Position numbers and translations under genes: made by a program. Below, one piece after another: positions 42,137-50,704 of a DNA stretch of 64,000 bases; the first letter of the stretch is position 1, and each line of letters begins with the position of its first letter. Source of the stretch: UBA2233 sp002347965 [NCBI: Nitrospirae bacterium UBA2233]. Lineage in GTDB: Bacteria > UBA2233. Below the pieces are notes generated by a model. The model was not told the origin of the DNA and did not search any database. It saw nothing but the letters and a program-made list of their open reading frames with translations. The stretch is from positions 21,315 to 85,314 of the forward strand of contig DDYN01000005.1 in the NCBI GenBank assembly GCA_002347965.1, in the 5' to 3' direction.

Positions 42137-44296
42137 ATGCCCTGTAAATCTGGAGGTCGCAGACCCCCTAAGAAAATCCTCGCCGCCTTGGGCGCTTTGC
42201 TCGTGCTCCTTGCGTCGGGGGTTAACGTTGCTCAGGAGCTTCCTGCAGAAACGCAGGGCAACCTCGTCCGGATCGACTTTGAAAACGTCGACCTTCAGGC
42301 GATGGTCCGGTTCATCTCGAAAATCACGGGGAAAAATTTCATCGTGGACGACTCCGTCAGGGGTAAGGTATCTATCGTCACGCCGGACAAGGTAAACGTC
42401 GATCAGGCCTATCAAATCTTCCTTTCCGTGTTGAACCTAAAAGGCTTCACGGCGGTCCAGGCGGGGCCTGCGATTAAAATCATCCCCACCAAGGACGCCA
42501 GAAACCTCCCCTTGCCCCTGATTACGCCCGGCTTCACGACGCCAGAAGGCGAGATGTTCGTCACGGAAGTGCTCAAGCTCCGGTACGTAGACAGTCAGGA
42601 TTTGGCCGGGCTCCTGCAAAATATGATGTCTCAAGATGGCCTGATCGCCGCGTATCCGACGACAAACAGCATGATTTTGATCGACACGGCCACCAACATC
42701 TCAAGATTAAAGAAGCTCGCCGAAGAGTTTGACGTACCAGAAACCTTCTCCAAGATTATGATCATCCCCTTGGAGTATGCCTCCTGTACAGACATGGCAG
42801 ACAAAGTTCTCGCCTTGTTTGGCGAGGGGTATGGTACGGCGGCAAGAAGGCTCCTTACGAGGGGCCGTGTCCAAAGGGGTGCTACCCCTCAGCAGATGTT
42901 AGGCGGGATGCTCAAGGTTATCCCGGACGAACGGACGAACTCTTTAATCGTCATGGCAGACCCCGCTCAGGCCTCCCAAATCCGGGAGGTGGTCAAGCAG
43001 CTAGACGTCCAAACCCCCTCCACCTACGGAAACATGTTCGTGTATTACCTGGAAAATGCGGCAGCCGAGGAGGTCGCGAAGGTTCTCCAGGAGCTCGCGC
43101 GAACGGAGTTGAGCGAGCAGGCGACGACCCAAGCCGGCGGCCAAGCCTTGACACGCGAGGCCCAGCTTGGGATCGTCACGGGTCAGTTCCAGGGGCCAGT
43201 AAAGATTGCGGCCGACAAGGGAACCAATTCTATCATCGTGTTTGCCTCCCAGCAGGACTATCGAATGATCGAGACGGTGTTAAAAAAGCTCGACATCCGA
43301 AGAAACCAGGTGTTTGTCCAGGGGCTCATCGCTACGCTCAGCGTCAACGCATCCAGGGATTTGGGCGTATGGATAAAGGGCGGCGGCAACGTGGGCAACA
43401 ACGCCGTGGGCGGACAGACCCTGCCGGGCGGAGGGCCAAGCACTTCGCAAGGGAGTACGACGGGCATGCTGCCGAGCCAGGGAGGACTCGGGGCTTTGCC
43501 AAGCCAAATGCAATCGGGCCAGGAAACGGTGGCTGGAGGGCTAAGCCTTCCCCAGGCGGGAGGACAGGCGTTTTCCTCTACGTTCATGAACCCCTTTTCG
43601 CTACCTGGTTTTGCCGCAACGGCCATCAGCGGCGGGATGGTAAACATCGGCGGCCAGCAAATTCCCCTTTGGCAGGCCGTGATTCAGGCCGTTGCCTCGG
43701 ACAGCCGCTCGGATGTACTCTCCACGCCGTACCTTTTGGCCATGGACAACCAAGAGGCCGAAATCAACGTAGGCCAAGAAGTCCCCATGCAAGCAGGAAC
43801 AACACTGACCGCCACGGGCATGACCCAAAGCTCCATCGAACGTCAGCCCGTGGGCATTATTCTCAAGCTTACGCCAAAGATATCCGAGGGAGACCTTATC
43901 CAGCTCGAGATCTATCAAGAGGTTTCCCAAGTTGACAGGAGCGCCTCGTACACTGACCAATTCGGGTACACAACCAACAAGCGAACGGCCAAAACACACG
44001 TTGTCGTCAAAGACAACGCGACGATCATCATCGGGGGGCTGATCGACACTAACGTCTCGAAAATAACCAGCAAGGTACCTGTTTTAGGCTCTATCCCCAT
44101 CCTTGGATACCTGTTTAAAACCGAGGGAACGCAAGCGGTAAAGCAAAATTTAATCATTCTTCTGACCCCTCACATCATTCGGACTCCGTCCGATATCGAC
44201 CGCTACCGGACCGAACAAGAGCTTATGTTCGAAGAGTTCAGGCTACGCAATAAGATTCATCTGAGGCCAGAAAGGCTCGGGGAGGGAAACTATTAG
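42137..44296 (+). CDS. gspD: type II secretion outer-membrane secretin GspD
   Basis: A 719-residue secretin subunit. Signal peptide at ~1-32, then N0 domain (VRIDFENVDLQAMVRFISKITGKNFIVDD), N1-N3 repeats (e.g. VTEVLKLRYVDSQDLAGLL, IMIIPLEYASCTDMADKVLALF, NMFVYYLENAAAEEVAKVLQEL), and the secretin barrel domain with VFVQGLIATLSVNASRDLGV, the gate region and PVLGSIPILGYLFKTE. A Gly/Gln/Ser/Pro-rich insert (about residues 415-485) interrupts the barrel domain. It is the first gene of the T2SS operon. No gspC precedes it. Confidence 0.95.
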   Translation: MPCKSGGRRPPKKILAALGALLVLLASGVNVAQELPAETQGNLVRIDFENVDLQAMVRFISKITGKNFIVDDSVRGKVSIVTPDKVNVDQAYQIFLSVLNLKGFTAVQAGPAIKIIPTKDARNLPLPLITPGFTTPEGEMFVTEVLKLRYVDSQDLAGLLQNMMSQDGLIAAYPTTNSMILIDTATNISRLKKLAEEFDVPETFSKIMIIPLEYASCTDMADKVLALFGEGYGTAARRLLTRGRVQRGATPQQMLGGMLKVIPDERTNSLIVMADPAQASQIREVVKQLDVQTPSTYGNMFVYYLENAAAEEVAKVLQELARTELSEQATTQAGGQALTREAQLGIVTGQFQGPVKIAADKGTNSIIVFASQQDYRMIETVLKKLDIRRNQVFVQGLIATLSVNASRDLGVWIKGGGNVGNNAVGGQTLPGGGPSTSQGSTTGMLPSQGGLGALPSQMQSGQETVAGGLSLPQAGGQAFSSTFMNPFSLPGFAATAISGGMVNIGGQQIPLWQAVIQAVASDSRSDVLSTPYLLAMDNQEAEINVGQEVPMQAGTTLTATGMTQSSIERQPVGIILKLTPKISEGDLIQLEIYQEVSQVDRSASYTDQFGYTTNKRTAKTHVVVKDNATIIIGGLIDTNVSKITSKVPVLGSIPILGYLFKTEGTQAVKQNLIILLTPHIIRTPSDIDRYRTEQELMFEEFRLRNKIHLRPERLGEGNY

Positions 44297-44348
44297 AACC
44301 CAGGAAACCAAAATACGGGATGTAGGGGCGTTTCCGAACTTTCTGCCT

Positions 44349-46037
44349 TTGGGCGAAATCTTGACGGGTACTTTTCATGTCCCAAAGGAAGCCGTCGAAG
44401 AGGCGCTCAAAATCAAGGAAGCAAAGGGGTCAAGGTTAGGAGAAACGCTCGTCTCCCAGCGCCTAGTCCCCGAAGAGACTGTCTACGAAGCGCTTTCGGT
44501 ACAGTTCTGCATCCCTTTCGTACGGGAGTTCTCCCAGAAGCATATAGACCCTAAGCTTACCGAGGGGATCCCCATCCAGTTGGCCAAGCGCCACATGGTC
44601 ATTCCATTAAAAGACGACCAGGGGGGGGTTTTCGTGGGCATGGCCGACCCGACCGCCTACGAAGCATTCCTCGACCTCGTAGGGCACCTTGGGATTCCGC
44701 CGAGAAAAGTGCTCATGACCAAAGAGGCCGTTCTCACGCTGATTAACCTGGCCTACAACCAAGGCGGAGATTCCCCCGAAGAGATGATGGGAGGTCTGGA
44801 TGCGGGCGGGTTCGAGATGTTCGCACACGACCTCGAGGAGCCCCAGGACATCCTCGATTCCGATTCAGACGCGCCCGCCATACGCCTGGTGAACATGCTG
44901 CTCGTCCAGGCCGTAAAGGGAAGGGCGTCCGACATACACATCGAGCCGTTCGAGAAAGACTTGAGCGTCCGCTTTAGGATCGACGGCGTGCTCTACGAGA
45001 TCCTAAGGCCACCAAAGCGGATGCAAGCGTCGATCGCGTCGCGCATAAAGGTTCTGGCTTCGCTGAACATCGCAGAAAAGCGACTTCCCCAAGACGGCCG
45101 AATTCGGATCAAGATCGCGGGAAAGGATGTAGACATTCGGCTTTCCACGATCCCTACGACGTACGGCGAGAGGATCGTCATGCGCCTATTGGACAAGACT
45201 GCCATCCTGCTCAAACTAGACGAGCTTGGGTTGAGCCAGGAAAGGCTGAGCATTATCAAGCGGCTCATCACAAGAAGCCATGGCATCATCCTCGTGACAG
45301 GCCCTACGGGCTCGGGAAAGACGACCACGCTGTATGCCGCACTCAGCCACATCAACTCGGCAGAAAAAAATATCATTACAGTCGAAGATCCTGTCGAGTA
45401 CCAGCTCTCGGGCATAGGCCAGATTCAGGTCAACCCAAAGATTGAGCTTACGTTTGCAAGCGGGCTGCGCTCTATCCTTCGCCAAGACCCCGACGTGATC
45501 ATGGTAGGCGAAATTCGAGATGCCGAAACGGCCGAAATCGCCATCCAGGCCTCTTTGACGGGTCACCTCGTCCTTTCGACGCTGCACACGAACGACGCCC
45601 CGAGCGCCGTAACGCGACTGATTGACATGGGAGTCGAACCCTTCCTCGTTTCCTCTTCGGTCGTCGGCATCCTGGCCCAGCGCCTCGTTCGTATCATCTG
45701 TCCTCATTGCAAAAAACCATACACACCAAAGCCCCTCGAGCTGAAAGAAGCTGGCATCGCACAAGAAGAGCTCCAAAGCGGGCAGCTGTTCCACGGGGAG
45801 GGCTGCAAGGCGTGCATGGGCACGGGCTACCACGGTAGAATCGCGCTGTTTGAAATTTTGGTCGTGGATGACGAAATACGCGAACTCGTCGTCCAGAGGA
45901 GTGACGCCGCCACGATTCGTCAGCTTGCTGTCAAAAAAAGAATGGTAACGCTAAGAGAAGACGGAAAACAAAAAGTTATCCAAGGAATCACGACCACGCA
46001 AGAGCTGCTTCGTGTAACGGGCGAAGACATCCTTTAA
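44349..46037 (+). CDS. gspE: type II secretion ATPase GspE
   Basis: A 562-residue hexameric ATPase powering pseudopilus assembly. It has the N1E domain (LGEILTGTFHVPKEAVEEALKI), Walker A GPTGSGKTTTLYAAL, the Asp box and Walker B region RQDPDVIMVGEIRDAETAEIA, His box LVLSTLHTNDAPSAVTRLID and the zinc tetracysteine CPHC...CKAC. The only near start codon is TTG 44349, which has no good ribosome site. The frame is open back to the gspD stop, where an ATT at 44292 overlaps the TAG and follows GGGGAGGG; that could be the real start and would add 19 residues. Confidence 0.93.
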   Translation: MGEILTGTFHVPKEAVEEALKIKEAKGSRLGETLVSQRLVPEETVYEALSVQFCIPFVREFSQKHIDPKLTEGIPIQLAKRHMVIPLKDDQGGVFVGMADPTAYEAFLDLVGHLGIPPRKVLMTKEAVLTLINLAYNQGGDSPEEMMGGLDAGGFEMFAHDLEEPQDILDSDSDAPAIRLVNMLLVQAVKGRASDIHIEPFEKDLSVRFRIDGVLYEILRPPKRMQASIASRIKVLASLNIAEKRLPQDGRIRIKIAGKDVDIRLSTIPTTYGERIVMRLLDKTAILLKLDELGLSQERLSIIKRLITRSHGIILVTGPTGSGKTTTLYAALSHINSAEKNIITVEDPVEYQLSGIGQIQVNPKIELTFASGLRSILRQDPDVIMVGEIRDAETAEIAIQASLTGHLVLSTLHTNDAPSAVTRLIDMGVEPFLVSSSVVGILAQRLVRIICPHCKKPYTPKPLELKEAGIAQEELQSGQLFHGEGCKACMGTGYHGRIALFEILVVDDEIRELVVQRSDAATIRQLAVKKRMVTLREDGKQKVIQGITTTQELLRVTGEDIL

Positions 46038-46043
46038 TAAGCG

Positions 46044-47270
46044 ATGCCGGTATTCAGCTACAAAGCCCTTTCACCCGGCTTAAAAAAACCAAAAGAGGGC
46101 GTACTCGACGCTGAAAACCCTCGTGCCGCCAGGGACAAGCTCAGGCAATTAGGGCTTTTCCCGGTCGAAATCGTCCAAGAACACTCCGAAGATACGAGCA
46201 GGCCTGCCAACGGGGCTAAGCGCTGGCTATCACCCCGGCTTGCTTCTGGCGCGCTAGCGGTTTTAACTAGACAGCTGGCCACGCTGCTTAAGGCGGGCTT
46301 GCCCCTTGTCGAGGCGCTCAAGGCCTTAGAAGAGCAAACCGACAACCCCTCGCAAAGGCGAGTCCTTTCGCAAATCAAAGACAAGGTGCTCGAAGGCAGC
46401 GCGCTGGCCGACGCACTTGGAAGGTTTCCAAGGGCATTTCCAGAACTTTACGTCAACATGGTTCGCTCGGGAGAATTCACCGGAAGGCTGGATACAGTCC
46501 TCGAGCGGCTTGCTGAGCACTTAGAAAAACAACAGCTTCTAAAGAGCCGACTCGTCTCCAAGCTCGCCTACCCTGCGTTCATTCTGCTCACGAGCTTGGG
46601 GATCTTGGCGCTGCTTATGGCCTACGTCGTCCCCAAGGTTGGCTCGATTTTCTCGCAACTGGGCAAGAACCTTCCTTTGCCGACGCGCATTCTTCTTGGA
46701 GGGTCGGAGTTCTTCAAGCAGTCCTTTCCTCTGCTTATTGGCATAAGCATCCTTGGTGGAGTATTCTTGAACCGCGGCCTGAAAACAAAGCCCGGCAGAC
46801 GCTTGTTCGACAGGCTCCTGTTTGAACTTCCAGTTGCAGGCGGCTTACTTAAGAAAATCTCTGTCGCTAGGTTCTCGAGGACGTTAGGGGTTCTACTGTC
46901 GGCCGGTATCCCACTTCTGAAGGCGCTCGAGATCACGCAGCCCATCATCAACAACGTGCTTTTCCAAGAAGCCCTTCAGCGCTGCCAGGAGAGGATCAGG
47001 GAGGGGGGTTCCATGGCTCAAACGCTCAAAGAAAGCGGGCTGTTCCCCCCGATGCTCGTCCATATGGTCTCCGTGGGCGAGCGTTCGGGCGAGCTCGAAT
47101 CGATGCTGCTCAAGGTAGCGGAGAGCTACGAGACGCAAACGGAATCATCGATCGAGACGATGATGGGGTTGATCGAGCCCGTGATGATCCTTTTTATGGG
47201 GGGCATAGTCGGGTTTGTCGTCATGAGCATCCTTTTGCCCATTTTCGAAATGAACCAACTGATCAAGTAG
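46044..47270 (+). CDS. gspF: type II secretion inner-membrane protein GspF
   Basis: A 408-residue platform protein. The N-terminal FSYKALSP start and two T2SSF cytoplasmic domains are visible (LTRQLATLLKAGLPLVEALKAL and FSRTLGVLLSAGIPLLKALEIT, each followed by the G-E box MVRSGEFTGRLD / MVSVGERSGELE). Three membrane segments lie near residues 170-190, 220-245 and 375-400. It connects GspE and GspL to the pseudopilus. It is 6 bases after gspE. Confidence 0.95.
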   Translation: MPVFSYKALSPGLKKPKEGVLDAENPRAARDKLRQLGLFPVEIVQEHSEDTSRPANGAKRWLSPRLASGALAVLTRQLATLLKAGLPLVEALKALEEQTDNPSQRRVLSQIKDKVLEGSALADALGRFPRAFPELYVNMVRSGEFTGRLDTVLERLAEHLEKQQLLKSRLVSKLAYPAFILLTSLGILALLMAYVVPKVGSIFSQLGKNLPLPTRILLGGSEFFKQSFPLLIGISILGGVFLNRGLKTKPGRRLFDRLLFELPVAGGLLKKISVARFSRTLGVLLSAGIPLLKALEITQPIINNVLFQEALQRCQERIREGGSMAQTLKESGLFPPMLVHMVSVGERSGELESMLLKVAESYETQTESSIETMMGLIEPVMILFMGGIVGFVVMSILLPIFEMNQLIK

Positions 47271-47278
47271 GGACGGAA

Positions 47279-47818
47279 ATGCAAAAAAAAGGGAAGGATA
47301 AAAAGTACCGAGGCCGTTGGCCGTACGAAGAGGGGTTTACGCTCATCGAAATCATGATCGTCGTTATCATTATCGGCCTGCTGGCCGCGCTCGTGGCCCC
47401 AAGGCTTTTAGGGAGGGTCGAGGAGGCAAGAAAAACGACCGCGCTGACCCAGATCCGCCAAATCGAGCAGGCGTTGCAGATGTACAAGGTGGACAACGGG
47501 CTGTACCCTACGACCGAGCAGGGTATGCATGCGCTTATCGAGCCGCCTTCGATCGAGCCCATCCCGCGAAATTACCACCCTCAAGGCTACATGGAGCGCA
47601 TCCCAAAAGACCCGTGGGGGAACGAATACATCTACCTATCCCCAGGAAACATCGACATGTACGGCAGACAAAGACCCTACGAGGTCGTCTCGCCCGGCCC
47701 AAACGGCCAGCTTGACGAACCTGGGTCTCCCGGGTACGACGACATTGCAAGCTTTGAAGTGGAAGATGAACAAGACCAAGGCCAGATGCCCTCAGGCCCC
47801 CTGCCTAGGCGACGCTAA
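47279..47818 (+). CDS. gspG: major pseudopilin GspG
   Basis: A 179-residue major pseudopilin. A 19-residue leader precedes the prepilin cleavage and methylation site GFTLIEIMIVVIIIGLLAALV, with Glu at +5. The C-terminal calcium-loop region is recognisable (IPKDPWGNEYIYLSPGN ... YEVVSPGPNGQ...GYDDIASF). The last ~25 residues are an acidic/Gln tail, longer than usual. No prepilin peptidase (gspO) is in this window. Confidence 0.95.
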   Translation: MQKKGKDKKYRGRWPYEEGFTLIEIMIVVIIIGLLAALVAPRLLGRVEEARKTTALTQIRQIEQALQMYKVDNGLYPTTEQGMHALIEPPSIEPIPRNYHPQGYMERIPKDPWGNEYIYLSPGNIDMYGRQRPYEVVSPGPNGQLDEPGSPGYDDIASFEVEDEQDQGQMPSGPLPRRR

Positions 47819-48344
47819 AGGTTTTACGCTTATCGAGGTTGGCCTGGTCGTCTTTTTGGTCGCCCTTTTGGCCGGTATTCTCGTGCCCAGGATGGACGCG
47901 GTATTCGGGTTTCAAGGGCAGCGCAACATTCGGCTTTTCAGGGCACTTCTAGAGCAGGTTTCTCAAGACGCCCTTCTTTGGCCAACCCCCTTGTACGTCC
48001 ATCTTGACCTGGATACGGGAGAGGTTTGGGTAGACGAAACGCCAGAGCCTTCCAACGAGCGCCTTTCGATCCAGCCCTACGCCACCTTGAGGCTCGGCAA
48101 AAATGTTCGTATCCTTGAAGTTAGAAAAAGAGGTGAAAGGCCCATCGTGAATGGAGCGCTGACGCTCGCGTTTTCGAAGGACAGCGTTCCAGAACGCTTT
48201 GTGTGGGTGGCCCAGGATAACACCGGGCGCATCCAGACGCTCTGGATGAACCCGTTGACCGGCCTTGTGTCCATAGAATCGGGGCAGATCCCGGAGAAGC
48301 TGTTTGAGCGGTATGAAGACCAGCCCTTCTACCCCGGGATTTAG
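47766..48344 (+). CDS. gspH: minor pseudopilin GspH
   Basis: A 192-residue minor pseudopilin with the prepilin motif KGFTLIEVGLVVFLVALLAGILVP at about residue 19. I start it at ATG 47766, which gives a normal-length leader; the frame is open further upstream only because it overlaps gspG. The C-terminal globular region ends in GQIPEKLFERYE and is otherwise variable. It overlaps gspG by 53 bases and gspI by 32. Confidence 0.88.
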   Translation: MNKTKARCPQAPCLGDAKGFTLIEVGLVVFLVALLAGILVPRMDAVFGFQGQRNIRLFRALLEQVSQDALLWPTPLYVHLDLDTGEVWVDETPEPSNERLSIQPYATLRLGKNVRILEVRKRGERPIVNGALTLAFSKDSVPERFVWVAQDNTGRIQTLWMNPLTGLVSIESGQIPEKLFERYEDQPFYPGI

Positions 48345-48894
48345 CCTTTTAGAAGTGCTCGTCGCGCTTGCCGTGTTCGGATTCACAGCCGTGGCGTTGA
48401 TCGACGAGCTCAACGCAAGCCTCACGCTCGTAGCCAGGCAAACCACCCGCCTACAAGACGCGCTCGTCATCCAGAGGGGGTTTGGCCTGCTCGATATAGA
48501 AAGCTGGAAGGCGGCCAAAGAGGCCAAAGCTCAAGGAAAAGAACCCGCCCCACCCGGGCAGGGGCCTGTTCGATTTCCCCCGCTTCCGTGGGTAGACGAA
48601 GAGCTTGAACAAACTACCCCAAGGTTGCAGACCGAGGAGGTTACCTTAACGATCGAGGGTTTTCCCCGGATGCTTGGGCTAAAAACCTGGCTGGAGAAAA
48701 AGAACGAGACCGGGGCCTTACGAACGCTTGAAGAACGCCTCGTTCTTCAAGAAGACCCAAAAATAATGGAATCCTTCAAAAAGATGCTCCAGTCCGGCAA
48801 GATGGGCGATGACTCCAAAGAAAAACCCAAAGAGCCTGCCTCCAGCACGGCAGAGCCTGCCCGCCTCCCCCAGCAGCCAAAAGAATCCCCATGA
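48313..48894 (+). CDS. gspI: minor pseudopilin GspI
   Basis: A 193-residue minor pseudopilin. The motif GFSLLEVLVALAVFGFTAVAL follows a 9-residue leader that starts at ATG 48313; a TTG three codons upstream is less likely. After the helix, the body carries a Pro/Gly insert (GKEPAPPGQGPVRFPP) and ends in a ~25-residue Pro/Gln/Ser/Lys-rich tail. GspI initiates the tip complex with J and K. It overlaps gspJ by 4 bases (ATGA). Confidence 0.87.
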   Translation: MKTSPSTPGFSLLEVLVALAVFGFTAVALIDELNASLTLVARQTTRLQDALVIQRGFGLLDIESWKAAKEAKAQGKEPAPPGQGPVRFPPLPWVDEELEQTTPRLQTEEVTLTIEGFPRMLGLKTWLEKKNETGALRTLEERLVLQEDPKIMESFKKMLQSGKMGDDSKEKPKEPASSTAEPARLPQQPKESP

Positions 48895-49625
48895 AGGCGT
48901 TCACGTTGCTTGAGGTGCTGGTCGTCGCGGCTATCCTTGCTATGATCGCAACAATGGCGCAATCTAGCCTTTTTCAGGCCTCCAACGCTGCGGAACACGC
49001 GAGTGCCCGCTCGGAGCTCCACGTTGCGTTAACAAGGGGGCTTTTTATTCTTACCAAGGATTTAACCAACCTTTCGGCCGACGCCAAGGGTGAAGCCCGG
49101 CCTATTCAAGATTTTCAAACTGGGTTTGGAGATTCCAGCCTTGACGCCGTCTTGTTCGGGACGCTCTTGAGCAAAGATCCGGCCGGCGACTCGCCCTTCT
49201 CGGACAAGGCTCACGTGGGCTATTTCGTCATGAAAGACCCTGTAAGTAGGGTAATGACGCTTTTTCGGTGGCTAAAGGTCCCTTACGACGGAAACATCGA
49301 AAAAGGAGGCACGCTAGACCCGCTTACCCCAAACGTCCAAAGCCTGAATTTTTGGTTTTTCGACGGAGAAACATGGAAAGATACGTTGCCTTACTCTTCA
49401 AGGCTGGGCGTGAATGTCCCTTCGCAAGACACCGACATTCCCGTTGCCGTAGCCGTAGAAATCCGCGTCAAAGACCCAAGCACTCACTCCGTTGTCGCTT
49501 ACCGTCAGGTTGTCCCGATTCCTGCCGGAATGCAGCAAGGGCAACCTAGCGATAGCAGGGCCCAAAACGGCCGGCCTCAGCAAAGCCAAGAGGCTAGGAG
49601 TGCGCCTTCTCAAGGAGGTTCATAA
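48891..49625 (+). CDS. gspJ: minor pseudopilin GspJ
   Basis: A 244-residue minor pseudopilin with a very short leader (M-K-A) before FTLLEVLVVAAILAMIATMA. The body has the GspJ-type pattern RGLFILTKDLTNLSADAKGE and SLNFWFFDGETWKDTLP. The last ~30 residues are Gln/Ser/Gly-rich. It forms the tip complex with GspI and GspK. It is coupled to gspI by ATGA and followed by gspK after 5 bases. Confidence 0.9.
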   Translation: MKAFTLLEVLVVAAILAMIATMAQSSLFQASNAAEHASARSELHVALTRGLFILTKDLTNLSADAKGEARPIQDFQTGFGDSSLDAVLFGTLLSKDPAGDSPFSDKAHVGYFVMKDPVSRVMTLFRWLKVPYDGNIEKGGTLDPLTPNVQSLNFWFFDGETWKDTLPYSSRLGVNVPSQDTDIPVAVAVEIRVKDPSTHSVVAYRQVVPIPAGMQQGQPSDSRAQNGRPQQSQEARSAPSQGGS

Positions 49626-49630
49626 GCGCC

Positions 49631-50704
49631 ATGAAGGGGCCATACGCCCCAAGAGGGTTTGCACTTTTATTGGTGCTTGCCGTCATCGCGCTGCTTGGCG
49701 TGATCACGGTCGGGTTAAACACGCGCGTCATCTCGCATACGCTAGCCCTTCAGGAGTACGCCAACTCACAAAAAGCGTACGCCCTGGCAGTATCCGGGGT
49801 TGAAATCGCAAAGGTTGCGCTCAAGCTGGACGCTTGGGAAAACAAATCCGACAGCTTCTTCGATCGCTGGGCAGAGATGCCAAAGAGCATCGAGGACGAA
49901 CAACTTGGCGGGAGCATCGCGCTAACGATCGAAGACGAGGCCGCAAAGCTCAACCCGAACGCCTTTCTCGGAAACGCTCAGGGTACAAACCCACCCGGGG
50001 GCGGACAACCCTCACCTCCTGGGCAAGACTCGCCCGAAAAAGATACGCGAAGCCCTGGACAGCCCGTTGAAACCCAAGAAAGCAAGGCCGCAGGCGATGG
50101 GTATGCGGGTGGAAGCCGCCAAGGAGCCAAGCTCGAGGAACTCCAAGGGGTGCTTGAACGGCTCTTCGAGAAGCTTGAGCTTGACCAAGAACGACTAGAT
50201 AGCCTGATGGATTGGCTTGACTCGGACGATGAGCCGAGACCGAACGGGGCAGAAAGTGACTTTTACCAAAATCTCACCCCTCCCTACACGCCAACAAACG
50301 GCCATCTGAGCACGCTCCTTGAAATACGCCTAATCAAGGGGTTCGACCACGAAGCCTTTGAGAAGCTCAGACCCTATGTAACCGTCTACTCGGAAGGGGG
50401 TGTAAACGTAAACACGGCTGACAAGGTCGTACTGGAAAGCCTGTCTTCTAAAATTAGCCCGTTCATAGCGGACGACATCGTTAAAGCCCGAGAAAACGAG
50501 CCTCTAGAGGACAAGGCAGGGCTTCAGAAAATTCCAGGGTTGAGCGACGAGCTGGCCGGAGGCGTGTTAAACTACATGGATGTCGCATCCAGTACGTTTC
50601 GGGTCCTTTCCACGGGAAACGTGGGCAGCTCTCAGGAAACGATTGAATGCATCGTACAAAGAAAGGATGATAGTTTTACGGTGTTACGCTGGGTATGGCT
50701 TTAA
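49631..50704 (+). CDS. gspK: minor pseudopilin GspK
   Basis: A 357-residue pseudopilin at the tip of the pseudopilus. The leader MKGPYAPRG is followed by FALLLVLAVIALLGVITVGL without the +5 Glu, as is typical of GspK. The SAM-like and helical domain includes LTIEDEAAKLNPNAF, DQERLDSLMDWLDSDDEPRPNGAE and VNVNTADKVVLESLS. A ~60-residue disordered Pro/Gly/Gln/Ser insert (about residues 117-175) interrupts the usual body. It overlaps gspL by 10 bases. Confidence 0.92.
   Translation: MKGPYAPRGFALLLVLAVIALLGVITVGLNTRVISHTLALQEYANSQKAYALAVSGVEIAKVALKLDAWENKSDSFFDRWAEMPKSIEDEQLGGSIALTIEDEAAKLNPNAFLGNAQGTNPPGGGQPSPPGQDSPEKDTRSPGQPVETQESKAAGDGYAGGSRQGAKLEELQGVLERLFEKLELDQERLDSLMDWLDSDDEPRPNGAESDFYQNLTPPYTPTNGHLSTLLEIRLIKGFDHEAFEKLRPYVTVYSEGGVNVNTADKVVLESLSSKISPFIADDIVKARENEPLEDKAGLQKIPGLSDELAGGVLNYMDVASSTFRVLSTGNVGSSQETIECIVQRKDDSFTVLRWVWL

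Noticed and set aside
47529-47765. Longer N-terminus for GspH
   Set aside because: It reads gspG in another frame. Prepilin leaders are short, and ATG 47766 gives a normal one.
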